This document shows positions 10,517 to 18,208 of a stretch of 64,000 bases of DNA, one piece after another. Location: NCBI RefSeq assembly GCF_001683795.1, contig NZ_LIGX01000026.1, forward strand, positions 48,539-112,538, written 5' to 3'. Position numbers and translations under genes: made by a program. The notes beneath the pieces were generated by a model. It ran no database searches and was not told where the DNA came from. It saw only the letters and a program-made list of their open reading frames with translations. The stretch comes from Neoakkermansia glycaniphila (lineage in GTDB: Bacteria; Verrucomicrobiota; Verrucomicrobiia; Verrucomicrobiales; Akkermansiaceae). Position 1 is the stretch's first letter. Each line of letters starts with the position of its first letter.

Positions 10517-11311
10517 ATGATGACGGAGAGTTGGGAACAGAGGTTCGGCGGGATTGCGCGGCTTTACGGGCGCAAGGATGCCGAACGCCTCGCTGCTGCG
10601 CGGATGGCGGTGGTCGGGATCGGCGGAGTCGGTTCGTGGGTGGCTGAAGCCTTGGCGCGGACGGGAGTCGGCCATGTGATTCTGATGGATCTCGATGATC
10701 TGTGCATCACGAATACGAACAGGCAGATTCATGCGCTCGACGGTACGGTTGGCCGCTCGAAGACGGCAGTGATGGCCGAGCGGCTGCGCCTGATCAATCC
10801 CGAGATCGAGGTGGTGGAAGTGCCTGCCTTTTATACTGTTTCCAAGCCCGAACGATTGTTCGGCGAGAAGCCCGGACTGGTGATCGACGCTATCGACGCG
10901 ATGAAGCCCAAGGCTCACCTGATTGCCACTTGCCATGCCGAAGGCGTACCCGTGGTGACCTGCGGGGGCGCAGGAGGCCGCATCGATCCTTCGCAGGTGA
11001 AGCTGGCCGATCTGGCGCGGACGCACGGCGATAACCTGCTTTCCACGCTCCGCAAGATGCTGCGCCGCGAGTATGGCCTCCCGTTGGAGGATAAGGCTCC
11101 GGAGATCGGCATTCCCTGTGTGTTTTCTCCCGAGAAACCCCGCTATCCGCAATGCGACGGCGGCACGGCTTGCACGCGCGACCCCGGTTTCACCGGTCGC
11201 ATGGCCTGCGATTCGGGTTTCGGTTCCGCCACGCATATTACCGGGAGTTTCGGCTTTCTGGCTGCCGGGGCAGCCGTCAATCTTTACCTTTCGTCCAAGC
11301 AAGACCAATGA
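10517..11311 (+). CDS. tcdA: tRNA threonylcarbamoyladenosine dehydratase TcdA
   Basis: 264-residue E1-like (ThiF/MoeB/HesA) ATP-dependent enzyme that cyclises t6A37 of tRNA to ct6A. The nucleotide-binding loop is VVGIGGVGSWVAEALAR (about 30-46), with LMDLDDLCITNTNRQ (about 55-69) providing the Asp and Arg that contact ATP. TcdA-specific WEQRFGGIARLYG is at the N-terminus. It lacks the ThiF/MoeB zinc tetracysteine, as expected for TcdA. Its stop overlaps the ATG of the next gene (ATGA). The identification is strong by motif pattern. Confidence 0.92.
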   Translation: MMTESWEQRFGGIARLYGRKDAERLAAARMAVVGIGGVGSWVAEALARTGVGHVILMDLDDLCITNTNRQIHALDGTVGRSKTAVMAERLRLINPEIEVVEVPAFYTVSKPERLFGEKPGLVIDAIDAMKPKAHLIATCHAEGVPVVTCGGAGGRIDPSQVKLADLARTHGDNLLSTLRKMLRREYGLPLEDKAPEIGIPCVFSPEKPRYPQCDGGTACTRDPGFTGRMACDSGFGSATHITGSFGFLAAGAAVNLYLSSKQDQ

Positions 11312-11820
11312 ATACCACCGCCAAACGCACCATTGCCGCCGTGCTGCTCACGCTGACGCTGAGCCAGTGCGATACGACCAAGAGCGACCTCGAAGCGATC
11401 GCGAAGCAGAATGCCGTGATCATGAAGGAGCAGCCGGGCAATTATTTTGTCGCCCGCCGCTACCATGTGCCCGGAACCCGCTTCTGGGGTTATGTGCGCA
11501 CGCCCCGTACACCCTGGGCAAAGGCCGATCTCGTGCTGATGGACGAGGAGCTTTGCCCCACGCCCGACCGAGGCCCGGAAGACGGTCCGAACAAGACGTA
11601 TGGCCGTGACCAGAATTACGAGTATATTCTGTACGGCAACTATACGGGACGCTATGCCTACGATCCCAATTCCAACCAGAAGCTGAAGGTGTTCCGGGCG
11701 AAGAAGTACCAGCTTCGCAATGCCGATCCGGGCTGGCTGTTCAAACCGTCCGAACGTTATTCGACGAAGGAGGTTTCCATCCGTCCTGCGATCATTCCGG
11801 CGACGGCCAAAGTGCAATAA
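11308..11820 (+). CDS. Hypothetical exported protein, lipoprotein-like
   Basis: 170 residues, not recognised. The N-terminus MNTTAKRTIAAVLLTLTLSQC is a signal sequence ending in a cysteine. The residue before Cys is Gln, which is unusual for a lipobox, so lipidation is possible but uncertain. The mature part is Tyr/Arg-rich (FVARRYHVPGTRFWGYVRTP, YGRDQNYEYILYGNYTGRYAYDP). The ATG overlaps the tcdA stop by 4 bp. It is probably a periplasmic or outer-membrane-associated protein. Confidence 0.7.
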   Translation: MNTTAKRTIAAVLLTLTLSQCDTTKSDLEAIAKQNAVIMKEQPGNYFVARRYHVPGTRFWGYVRTPRTPWAKADLVLMDEELCPTPDRGPEDGPNKTYGRDQNYEYILYGNYTGRYAYDPNSNQKLKVFRAKKYQLRNADPGWLFKPSERYSTKEVSIRPAIIPATAKVQ

Positions 11821-11862
11821 TGGGCTGGACAGGGTGCGGCATCAGTATTAGTATAAGGGCTC

Positions 11863-12792
11863 ATGAAGCTCTCTCTGATCGTTCCCTGTTATAACGAAGC
11901 CGAAGTTCTGCCCATCTTCCGCAAGGCCGTGCAGGATGTACGGCCGCAGTTGCGAGTCGATGAATTGGAAGTGGTGTTCGTGGACGATGGTTCGCGTGAT
12001 GCCACTTTGTCCATTCTGCAGCAGTTCAACCGGGAAGATGCGAGCCTGCGGTATGTGTCGTTTTCCCGCAATTTCGGCAAGGAAGCGGCGATTTATGCCG
12101 GTTTGCAGCATGCTGCGGGGGATCTCGTGTGCCTGATGGATGCGGATATGCAGGATCCGCCTTCGCTGCTGCCGGAGATGGTGGGTGCCTGTCTGGATGA
12201 AGGTTACGATACGGTGGGTACGAGGCGCAGCACGCGCTCCGGGGAGCCGCCGATCCGGTCGTTTTTTGCGCGGTGCTTTTACCGCTTCATCAATCATATT
12301 TCCGATACGAAGCTGGTGGACGGCGCACGCGATTACCGCCTGATGCGCCGCCCGGTGGTGGCTGCCATTCTGGCCATGCCGGAGTACAACCGTTTCAGCA
12401 AGGGGATTTTCCAATGGGTCGGCTACAAGACGAAGTGGCTGGAGTACGAGAATGTGGAGCGCGCCGCCGGAGAGACGAAGTGGTCGTTCTGGAAGTTGCT
12501 GAAGTATTCCTTTGAGGGTATCATTTCGTTTTCCACCGTGCCGCTGGCTCTGGCTTCGTTCATGGGCATGCTGTTGTGCGTGATTGCCATGGTGACGATC
12601 GTGGTACTGGCCGTGCGCCATTTCCTCGATCCGATGACGGCCGTTTACGGCTGGACTTCTCTCGTGTGCCTGATCATGTTCATTGGCGGCGTGCAGCTGC
12701 TGTGCATGGGGATTCTCGGCCAGTATATCGCCAAGGCGTATCTGGAGGTCAAGAAGAGGCCGATTTACATAGTTGGAGGCAAGTCCGAATAA
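11863..12792 (+). CDS. GtrB/DPM1-like family 2 glycosyltransferase
   Basis: 309-residue GT2 enzyme of the polyprenyl-phosphate sugar transferase group (GtrB, YkcC, ArnC, DPM1). The GT-A domain shows VPCYNEAE (8-15), VFVDDGSRD (near 40) and CLMDADMQDPP (near 92-102, the catalytic metal-binding Asp-x-Asp region). Two transmembrane helices near 225-285 anchor it in the inner membrane. It probably moves a hexose from a nucleotide sugar to undecaprenyl phosphate; the sugar is unknown. AGTATTAGTATAAG just upstream may hold a -10 element. Confidence 0.9.
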   Translation: MKLSLIVPCYNEAEVLPIFRKAVQDVRPQLRVDELEVVFVDDGSRDATLSILQQFNREDASLRYVSFSRNFGKEAAIYAGLQHAAGDLVCLMDADMQDPPSLLPEMVGACLDEGYDTVGTRRSTRSGEPPIRSFFARCFYRFINHISDTKLVDGARDYRLMRRPVVAAILAMPEYNRFSKGIFQWVGYKTKWLEYENVERAAGETKWSFWKLLKYSFEGIISFSTVPLALASFMGMLLCVIAMVTIVVLAVRHFLDPMTAVYGWTSLVCLIMFIGGVQLLCMGILGQYIAKAYLEVKKRPIYIVGGKSE

Positions 12793-12805
12793 GATTGCGG
12801 ATCAA

Positions 12806-13282
12806 ATGATGCGTATTGTTCATGCTTGCGAGGAGGATTTGCCGGAGATTCTCGCCTTGCAGCGGCTCGCATTCCGTAGCGAGGCCGATTTGCTGGGCTG
12901 CGAGACGATTCCTCCGATGGTGCAATCGCTTCCCGATCTTGTGCGGGAGTTCGGAGAGGGTACGGTATTGAAGGCCGTTTCGGATGAGGGCGCGCTGGCG
13001 GGGTCGGTGCGAGGCTTCCGGGATGGCGAGACGCTGAGGATCGGCAAGCTGATGGTGCATCCCGGTTTTCAGGGACGCGGCCTTGGCCGAAGGTTGCTTG
13101 CCGCGATGGAGGAGGAATGCCCGAGCTGCCGCTACGAGCTGTTTACGAGTGTGGCAAGCAATCGGAATCTGGAATTGTACGGGAGCATGGGTTATGAACC
13201 GTTCCGTGAAACGGATCTGATGCCCGGCGTGCGGCTCGTTTATCTTGCCAAGATGCGGAACGGCGCGCCGGGGCGGGGTTGA
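12806..13282 (+). CDS. GNAT family N-acetyltransferase
   Basis: 158-residue acetyltransferase that uses acetyl-CoA. The CoA pyrophosphate-binding motif A is clear: IGKLMVHPGFQGRGLGRRLL, containing Q/R-G-x-G-R (near residues 91-99). Motif B is NLELYGSMGYEPF. The acceptor is unknown. The ATG at 12806 was chosen over a TTG at 12773 that would overlap the glycosyltransferase by 20 bp. The gene is convergent with the CoA-disulfide reductase gene, only 7 bp apart. Confidence 0.85.
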   Translation: MMRIVHACEEDLPEILALQRLAFRSEADLLGCETIPPMVQSLPDLVREFGEGTVLKAVSDEGALAGSVRGFRDGETLRIGKLMVHPGFQGRGLGRRLLAAMEEECPSCRYELFTSVASNRNLELYGSMGYEPFRETDLMPGVRLVYLAKMRNGAPGRG

Positions 13283-13289
13283 TGGGCGT

Positions 13290-14942
13290 TCAGGAACCGA
13301 GGCTCATGGTGATATAGCCGCCGCTGAGGTTGCGTGCGTCGAGGCCCATGTTGCAGAGGAAGCGCGTGGCGTTGTAGCCGCGTACGCCGACCTGGCAGAG
13401 GACGAGGATGGTTCGATCTCCGGGGAGTTCCTGCCATCTGGAGCGCAGCTGCGAGAGCGGGATGTTGACGGCTCCGGCAAAAGGCTGGCGGACTGTTTCC
13501 GCCACCTCGCGCACATCGAGCAGGAAGGTGCCGGGCCGGCCGATGTCTCCGGCATGTGCGAGGGGGTGCAGGCCTCGGAGGTTGTTGGCTGCGGCCATGC
13601 CGACCATGTTGACGGCGTCTTTGGCCGCTCCTTCCTGCGGGGAGTAGCACATTTCCGCTTCCTCAAGGTCGTACACGGTGCCGTTTTTGCTCATGAGGGC
13701 GGCGATGACGTCTATTTTGCGCGCGGCATCGTTTTCGCCGATGGCGGTGGCGCCGAGGATGAGGCCGTCTTTTTTGCGGTACACGAGGCGCATGTGGATG
13801 GGGGTTGCGCCCGGGTAGTAGGTGACGTGCTGGTATGGGTGGGCGTCGATGTATTCGTAATCGTCTTCATAGCCGAGGCGGGCGAGCGTGTCCGGGTTCA
13901 TTCCGGTCATGGCCACGGTGGTGCCGAAGATGCGCAGGACGCTGGTGCCGAGTACGCCGTGGAATTCTTCCTGTCTTCCCATGATGGAAGCGGCGGCGAT
14001 GCGCGCCTGTTTCTGGGCGACTCCGGCAAGGGCGAGGAGCATGGGCCTGCCGGTGACGCGGGAGACGACTTCGACGGCATCGCCCACGGCCCAGATGCCG
14101 GGGACGGAGGTTTTCATCTGAGTATCGACGATGATGCCGCCCGTTTTGCCCGTTTCGATGCCGGCGGTGCGGGCCAGTGAGGTTTCGGGGCGTACGCCGA
14201 TGGAAAGGAGGATCATGTCCGCTGCCGGGCTTTCCCATGCGTCCGCGTATGCCTGCAGGCGGCCGTCTTCCGTGCGGCGGATGCCCTGGGCGATTTTCCC
14301 CGTTTCGATGCGGAGGCCGCGTTCTTCGAGCAGGCGGGAGACGTATCCCGACATGTGGGTGTCGAGCGGGGGCAGGATGTGGGGTGCGCCTTCGACGAGG
14401 GTGACCTCCAGTCCGAGTTCCCGGAGGTTTTCCGCGACTTCCAGTCCGATGAAGCCCGCGCCGACGATGAGGGCGGAGCGTACGTTGTGGCGGCCGATGT
14501 AGGCTTTGACGGCTTCGGCATCCGGGACGGTGCGGAGGGTCATGACCCCCGCAAGGTCGATGCCGGGCATCGGCGGGCGGAAGGGCGCGGCTCCGGGGGA
14601 GAGGACGAGTTCGTCGTAGGGTATGGGGAGTTCTTCTCCTGTGGCAAGGTTTCTGACGAGGAGGGTGGAGGAGGCTGCGTCGATGGAGATCGCTTCGTGG
14701 TTGAGGAGGACTTCGATGCCGTAGCGGCTGCGGAAGAGTTCCGGCGAGGCGAGGATGAGGGAGGATTGTTCGGGGATGACATCGCCGATGTAGTACGGCA
14801 GGCCGCAGTTGGCGAAGGAGACATAGCCGCCGCGTTCGATGATGACGATGCGCCGCCCGGCGCCGAGCCTGCTGAGGCGGGCCGCCGTGGTGGCTCCTCC
14901 GGCAACGCCGCCGACGATGAGGGTGGTGAGTTGTTTGTCCAT
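13290..14942 (-). CDS. CoA-disulfide reductase with C-terminal rhodanese domain
   Basis: 550-residue flavoprotein-rhodanese fusion (CoADR-RHD/Npsr type) that reduces CoA-disulfide, CoA-persulfide or polysulfide with NAD(P)H. Order: FAD-binding GGVAGGATTAARLSR (near 11-25), single active-site Cys in SFANCGLPYYIG (near 43), NAD(P)-binding GAGFIGLEVAENL (near 155), second FAD site VPGIWAVGDAVEV (near 275), dimerisation domain to about 450, and a rhodanese domain with catalytic Cys in LVLCQVGVRGYNATR (near 520). The start MDKQLTT is preferred over an in-frame codon 36 bp upstream. It lies 25 bp downstream of the YgaP-like gene, so both likely form a sulfur-redox operon. Confidence 0.92.
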   Translation of the reverse strand: MDKQLTTLIVGGVAGGATTAARLSRLGAGRRIVIIERGGYVSFANCGLPYYIGDVIPEQSSLILASPELFRSRYGIEVLLNHEAISIDAASSTLLVRNLATGEELPIPYDELVLSPGAAPFRPPMPGIDLAGVMTLRTVPDAEAVKAYIGRHNVRSALIVGAGFIGLEVAENLRELGLEVTLVEGAPHILPPLDTHMSGYVSRLLEERGLRIETGKIAQGIRRTEDGRLQAYADAWESPAADMILLSIGVRPETSLARTAGIETGKTGGIIVDTQMKTSVPGIWAVGDAVEVVSRVTGRPMLLALAGVAQKQARIAAASIMGRQEEFHGVLGTSVLRIFGTTVAMTGMNPDTLARLGYEDDYEYIDAHPYQHVTYYPGATPIHMRLVYRKKDGLILGATAIGENDAARKIDVIAALMSKNGTVYDLEEAEMCYSPQEGAAKDAVNMVGMAAANNLRGLHPLAHAGDIGRPGTFLLDVREVAETVRQPFAGAVNIPLSQLRSRWQELPGDRTILVLCQVGVRGYNATRFLCNMGLDARNLSGGYITMSLGS

Positions 14943-14967
14943 GGTGGTGGTGACAATTGGTCGGTGG

Positions 14968-15486
14968 TTAATGTTCAATGCGGTTCCACGGCATTTTGGA
15001 TAAAAGGACGGCGAGTCCGCAGAAGCCTGTCAAACCCGCCATCAGCAGGCCGAGGCTTGTCATGGCGGGCAGCAGGAGCCACCAGAAAGAGATCTGCCAC
15101 GCGAGGACAAGGCCGAGAAGGTTGGCGGCGCCGATGATCATTTGCACCTGCCTGATGAGGGTGATGCCATGCGTGCCCCGGTTTTTCTGCACCGGCCTGC
15201 CGCTTTCCTGCCAGGCGTTCATGCCGCCTTCGAGGATGCAGCTTTCGATGCCGCATGCGCTTTGGAGGTGCGCGAGGGCCTTTTCGGCGCGTTTGCCGCT
15301 CTGGCAGATGATGCACAGGGGGCGGGCTGCGTTCTCGGGGGTGAAGGAGCCGTCGGCCTGCAGGCGGTCGAGCGGGATGTTCCTTGCGCCGGGGAGATGC
15401 CCCTGGTTGAATTCGAGTTCGGTGCGGACATCGAGCAGTTCGACGTCGCTGCGTTCCATGCGGGCATGCAGTTCTGATGCTTTCAT
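14968..15486 (-). CDS. YgaP-like rhodanese with C-terminal membrane hairpin
   Basis: 172 residues: a rhodanese domain with active-site loop CIICQSGKRAEKA (Cys near 64) followed by two hydrophobic segments (about 112-160) of the DUF2892 type. This is the layout of E. coli YgaP, an inner-membrane sulfurtransferase handling persulfide sulfur. It is transcribed divergently from an ArsR-type regulator and followed by a CoA-disulfide reductase-rhodanese gene, matching the ygaV-ygaP and bigR pattern. The start MKASELHARM is chosen because the more upstream in-frame codons run through the operator region. Confidence 0.88.
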   Translation of the reverse strand: MKASELHARMERSDVELLDVRTELEFNQGHLPGARNIPLDRLQADGSFTPENAARPLCIICQSGKRAEKALAHLQSACGIESCILEGGMNAWQESGRPVQKNRGTHGITLIRQVQMIIGAANLLGLVLAWQISFWWLLLPAMTSLGLLMAGLTGFCGLAVLLSKMPWNRIEH

Positions 15487-15490
15487 GATT

Positions 15491-15519
15491 ATATTCGCAT
15501 ATCGCGATATTGAGAATAT
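15491..15519. promoter_or_regulatory. Palindromic operator between rhodanese and ArsR genes
   Basis: A perfect 12-bp palindrome ATATCGCGATAT (15499-15510) sits inside a second inverted pair ATATTC (15491-15496)/GAATAT (15514-15519) with almost the same centre. AT-rich palindromes of this size are typical ArsR/SmtB-family operators. It lies just upstream of the regulator's -35 box and covers the start region of the divergent rhodanese gene, so one bound dimer could repress both directions. Confidence 0.7.
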
Positions 15520-15523
15520 AGAC

Positions 15524-15552
15524 TTGACTCTTTCTTTCGTCAATTTTAAAAT
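15524..15552 (+). promoter_or_regulatory. Promoter of the ArsR-type regulator
   Basis: TTGACT (15524-15529), 17-nt spacer, TAAAAT (15547-15552). The ATG at 15560 starts 7 nt after the -10 box, predicting a leaderless transcript. Confidence 0.65.
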
Positions 15553-15559
15553 CGGGTGT

Positions 15560-15925
15560 ATGACAAATCAGCAGTCCTTATGTGCTTCGCCCGGCATGCT
15601 TGCGGAACTGGCCGTTTTTTTCAAGATGCTTTCCGAGCCTGTGAGGCTCAGGCTTTTATCTTCCATTTGCACGGAGGGTGAGGCGACGGTCGGCGAGCTG
15701 GTCGAGCGGTTGCAGATTCAGCAGAGCGTGGCGTCGAAGCATCTGAAGCTGTTGTTCGAGTCCGGTTTCGTGGGAAAGAAGCCGGACAAGGGACGCACGC
15801 TTTATTTCCTGCCGGATGATACGCTGTGCGATTTGTGCGGTCTGGCGGCGGAGAAGATCATGTCCCGCGCGACTTATTACCGCGAGTTGCTGGATGGCGC
15901 CGCGCCGCGCTCGGAAGGGGTTTGA
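15560..15925 (+). CDS. ArsR/SmtB family regulator, BigR/YgaV-like
   Basis: 121-residue winged-helix repressor. It has the ArsR helix LAVFFKMLSEPVRLRLLSSI and recognition helix SVASKHLKLLFESGFV, followed by the beta-wing KPDKGRTLYFL. Cysteines lie at 8, 37, 90 and 93. The pair 37 and 90/93 resembles in spacing the two thiols used by BigR/SqrR/YgaV to sense persulfides, although C90-x-x-C93 could also bind metal. The divergent rhodanese operon points to sulfide or persulfide sensing rather than arsenic. The start is set by the promoter just upstream. Confidence 0.88.
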   Translation: MTNQQSLCASPGMLAELAVFFKMLSEPVRLRLLSSICTEGEATVGELVERLQIQQSVASKHLKLLFESGFVGKKPDKGRTLYFLPDDTLCDLCGLAAEKIMSRATYYRELLDGAAPRSEGV

Positions 15926-15944
15926 ACGGCGAGCAGCGGGAGGT

Positions 15945-16502
15945 TTAGAGGAAGCGGTAGTCGGCGGCATAGGCCGCGAGTTCGTCTTCGCTGCCGAAGA
16001 GGGGCCAGAGGTGCCCTTCGAGCTGGATTTCGTCCGGATAGCAGCGGAGGACGCCGTTTTGCATGGAGATGATGCCGGTGACGGTTTTCTTCCCGGCGAC
16101 GGAGTCGAGGATTTCCCTTTGAGGCGAGGCGTCGGGGAATCCTGCGGCGATGGCGGCGATGTCCGGATTGGCGCAGGTGCATGTTTCCAGGATGGCCAGC
16201 CAGCCGTCCGGCAGGAAGTGGAAGTCGGTGGCGGCATGTTCTCCGTCATTGAATCGGAAGGTGTCGCGAGGCTCTTTCCGGTCGCTCCATCCGCACTCTC
16301 CGGGAAACCGGTCTTCGACGGAGAGCAGGGTTTCGAGCATGCCCAACCGATGCCTGAGGGTTTCGCTGCTTTCGTTTTCGGTAGCCGGCCGTTCCGTGTG
16401 TTCATCGCCGGACGATTCCACGGGGATGTCCTTGTGCCTGCCGACGAGGAAGACCGGTACGGCGATGCCGAGCAGGATGACGGCTAGGACGATGTAGATC
16501 AT
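15945..16502 (-). CDS. Hypothetical membrane-anchored protein
   Basis: 185 residues, not recognised. One N-terminal transmembrane segment (MIYIVLAVILLGIAVPVFLV) is followed by a Glu/Ser-rich linker and a globular domain with DFHFLPDGWLAILETCTC. Its C-terminal part (LRCYPDEIQLEGHLWPLFGS) resembles the SMI1/immunity-like style of small acidic domains only vaguely. The ATG at 16502 is preferred because it begins right at the membrane segment; an in-frame start at 16538 would overlap the upstream gene by 11 bp. Confidence 0.6.
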   Translation of the reverse strand: MIYIVLAVILLGIAVPVFLVGRHKDIPVESSGDEHTERPATENESSETLRHRLGMLETLLSVEDRFPGECGWSDRKEPRDTFRFNDGEHAATDFHFLPDGWLAILETCTCANPDIAAIAAGFPDASPQREILDSVAGKKTVTGIISMQNGVLRCYPDEIQLEGHLWPLFGSEDELAAYAADYRFL

Positions 16503-16527
16503 GGCGGTGCGGCAGTGCGGTGCTGGG

Positions 16528-17520
16528 TTATTCGGCAAACCATTTCAACGCGTCGGCGATGTGCGGGCGGTAGAAGCTGTGGCCTCCTTCGTGCCATTCG
16601 ACGCGGGTGTTTTTGCAGCCTTTGGCCTGCATTTTGGAGATGACGTCCTGCACGAGGGCGGGAGTGGCGAGGTTGTCGCGCCTGCCGTTGGAGAAGAAGT
16701 ATTTGACCTGGGTGGATTTTTCCGGCGGGCATTTGTAGGCGTTCGCCAGGTCTTCATAGACGTAGAAGCGCGAGCCGCCGACGAGAGCCCCCTTGACGGT
16801 GATGCCTGCCTGATGCAAGCCGCCGATGGCATGGACGGAGGAGGTGCCGCCGCCGGAGAATCCGCCCGTGGCGAAGGTCCAGGAGCGGAAGGCAGGCCAT
16901 GCCTGCTCCAGCATGTTGCAGGCCGTGCGCAGGGTGGCGGCGTCCAGAACGTTTTCACGGGGAATGCCGGCGGGATTGTCTGCCGAGACGATGATCCAGC
17001 CCAGCTGCTGGGCCGCTTCCATGAAGGCGGGGATGGCGATGCGGTGGCCGCCCGATCCGGCATTGCCCGAGATGGTGGCGCGGACGAAGATGACTTTTTG
17101 CGGTTTTTCCGGGTCGAAATCGGGCGGTACGGTGACGGACAGGCGCAGGATGGGCTGCATGGGCAGTCCTGCCGAAGGTCGGATTCTTCGCTCGACGACC
17201 TGTTTTTCTTCCTGTGCGAAGGGGATTTCGTAGAGGTATTCCTTGCCGGGCTCCAACGGGCCCGCGAGTTCGCGGACGGGGGATTCCGCCAGCATTTGAG
17301 CCCGCTTCTGCGAGTCCGGCGAGAGTTTTTCCATCGGGACGGAGACTTTTTTCCCCTTCATGTCGAGGGAGACTTTGTTGCCCTCCAGTGCGAGGAATCC
17401 GGCGGTGATGGTTTTGCCCCGGGTGTCCGTCCACGTTTCGGCGGACAGGGCGGAAGCCGCGAGCATGCTGCCCGGCATGAGCAGGCAGAGGACGCGGCGG
17501 TTGAGGGATTCAGGCTTCAT
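16528..17520 (-). CDS. Exported SHD1-domain alpha/beta-hydrolase (esterase-like)
   Basis: 330-residue exported protein with a signal peptide (MKPESLNRRVLCLLMPGSML...SA). Residues about 28-75 form an SLA1-homology (SHD1-like) domain: TWTDTRGKTITAGFLALEGN, then VSVPMEKLSPDSQKRAQ. This is a small beta-rich module common in Planctomycetes and Verrucomicrobia. The rest looks like an alpha/beta-hydrolase of the PHB-depolymerase/feruloyl-esterase style, with nucleophile elbow GGFSGGGTSS (Ser near 214) and a C-terminal HEGGHSF that can supply the catalytic His. The substrate is unknown. The start overlaps the end of the DJ-1 gene by 11 bp, so the two are probably co-transcribed. Confidence 0.72.
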   Translation of the reverse strand: MKPESLNRRVLCLLMPGSMLAASALSAETWTDTRGKTITAGFLALEGNKVSLDMKGKKVSVPMEKLSPDSQKRAQMLAESPVRELAGPLEPGKEYLYEIPFAQEEKQVVERRIRPSAGLPMQPILRLSVTVPPDFDPEKPQKVIFVRATISGNAGSGGHRIAIPAFMEAAQQLGWIIVSADNPAGIPRENVLDAATLRTACNMLEQAWPAFRSWTFATGGFSGGGTSSVHAIGGLHQAGITVKGALVGGSRFYVYEDLANAYKCPPEKSTQVKYFFSNGRRDNLATPALVQDVISKMQAKGCKNTRVEWHEGGHSFYRPHIADALKWFAE

Positions 17521-18067
17521 AGACCATTTCCTTGCGAAGGGTTTCCACCTGTTTGCCGAGGCCGAGATAGGAGGCGATGGCGAAGCCGAATTCGAATGCT
17601 GCGCCCGGGCCGCGTCCGGTGATGATATGGCCGTCCCGTTCGACGGGGGCATGCGTGACCGTCGCCACTTCGGAAACGGCGGCGATGACTTCGTCCGCCG
17701 GGTAGGCTGTGACCCGTTTGCCGTCCAGAACGCCTGCGGCGCGCAGCGCGATGGGGGCGGCGCAGATGGCAGCGACGAGGCCGCCTTTTTCATGTACCAT
17801 GCGGACGAGCCGCAGGGCTTCGGGCGTGTCGCGGAGAACCCATGATCCGGCTCCGCCCGGGAGGATGATGCCACCGACTTCCGATTCGTCGACATCGTGC
17901 AGGAGGATGTCCGCCCGCATGGAGATGCCTCGTGCGCTTTTGACTTCCCGTTCGCCGACGCTGGCAGTGACGACGGGGATGTTCAGGCGGCGCAGGATGT
18001 CGACAGGCGTGCAGAATTCGACTTCTTCGAAACCGGGCGCCATCAGGACGAGTATGGTGTCTATCAT
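17510..18067 (-). CDS. DJ-1/PfpI family protein (YajL-like)
   Basis: 185-residue DJ-1 superfamily protein. The conserved acidic residue is in PGFEEVEF (Glu near 15) and the reactive cysteine is in AAICAAPIAL (near 103), with GRGPGAAFEFG near 155 as in YajL/DJ-1. Members act as glyoxalase III-like or protein/nucleotide deglycases or as oxidative-stress sensors; the activity is debated. It is cytoplasmic and of standard length. A promoter (TTGCAC-N17-TATGAA) ends 6 nt before the ATG. Confidence 0.9.
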   Translation of the reverse strand: MIDTILVLMAPGFEEVEFCTPVDILRRLNIPVVTASVGEREVKSARGISMRADILLHDVDESEVGGIILPGGAGSWVLRDTPEALRLVRMVHEKGGLVAAICAAPIALRAAGVLDGKRVTAYPADEVIAAVSEVATVTHAPVERDGHIITGRGPGAAFEFGFAIASYLGLGKQVETLRKEMVYEA

Positions 18068-18073
18068 ACCTGT

Positions 18074-18102
18074 TTCATATCATGGTTGATGCGGGAGTGC
18101 AA
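18074..18102 (-). promoter_or_regulatory. Promoter of the DJ-1 gene
   Basis: On the minus strand TTGCAC, a 17-nt spacer and TATGAA; the -10 box ends 6 nt before the ATG at 18067, so the mRNA is predicted to be leaderless. Confidence 0.5.
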
Positions 18103-18174
18103 GCATGGAGTGGCCGTATTCCGGCAGGTGTGCAGGATGCCGTGTGAAGCATTTGGCGAAACAGGAACTTTTTC

Positions 18175-18202
18175 TTGCTTTTTACGCATCATTTGATATG
18201 TA
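18175..18202 (+). promoter_or_regulatory. Promoter of the Fic-like gene
   Basis: TTGCTT (18175-18180), 16-nt spacer, TATGTA (18197-18202). The ATG at 18209 begins 6 nt later. Confidence 0.4.
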
Positions 18203-18208
18203 TGGCGT

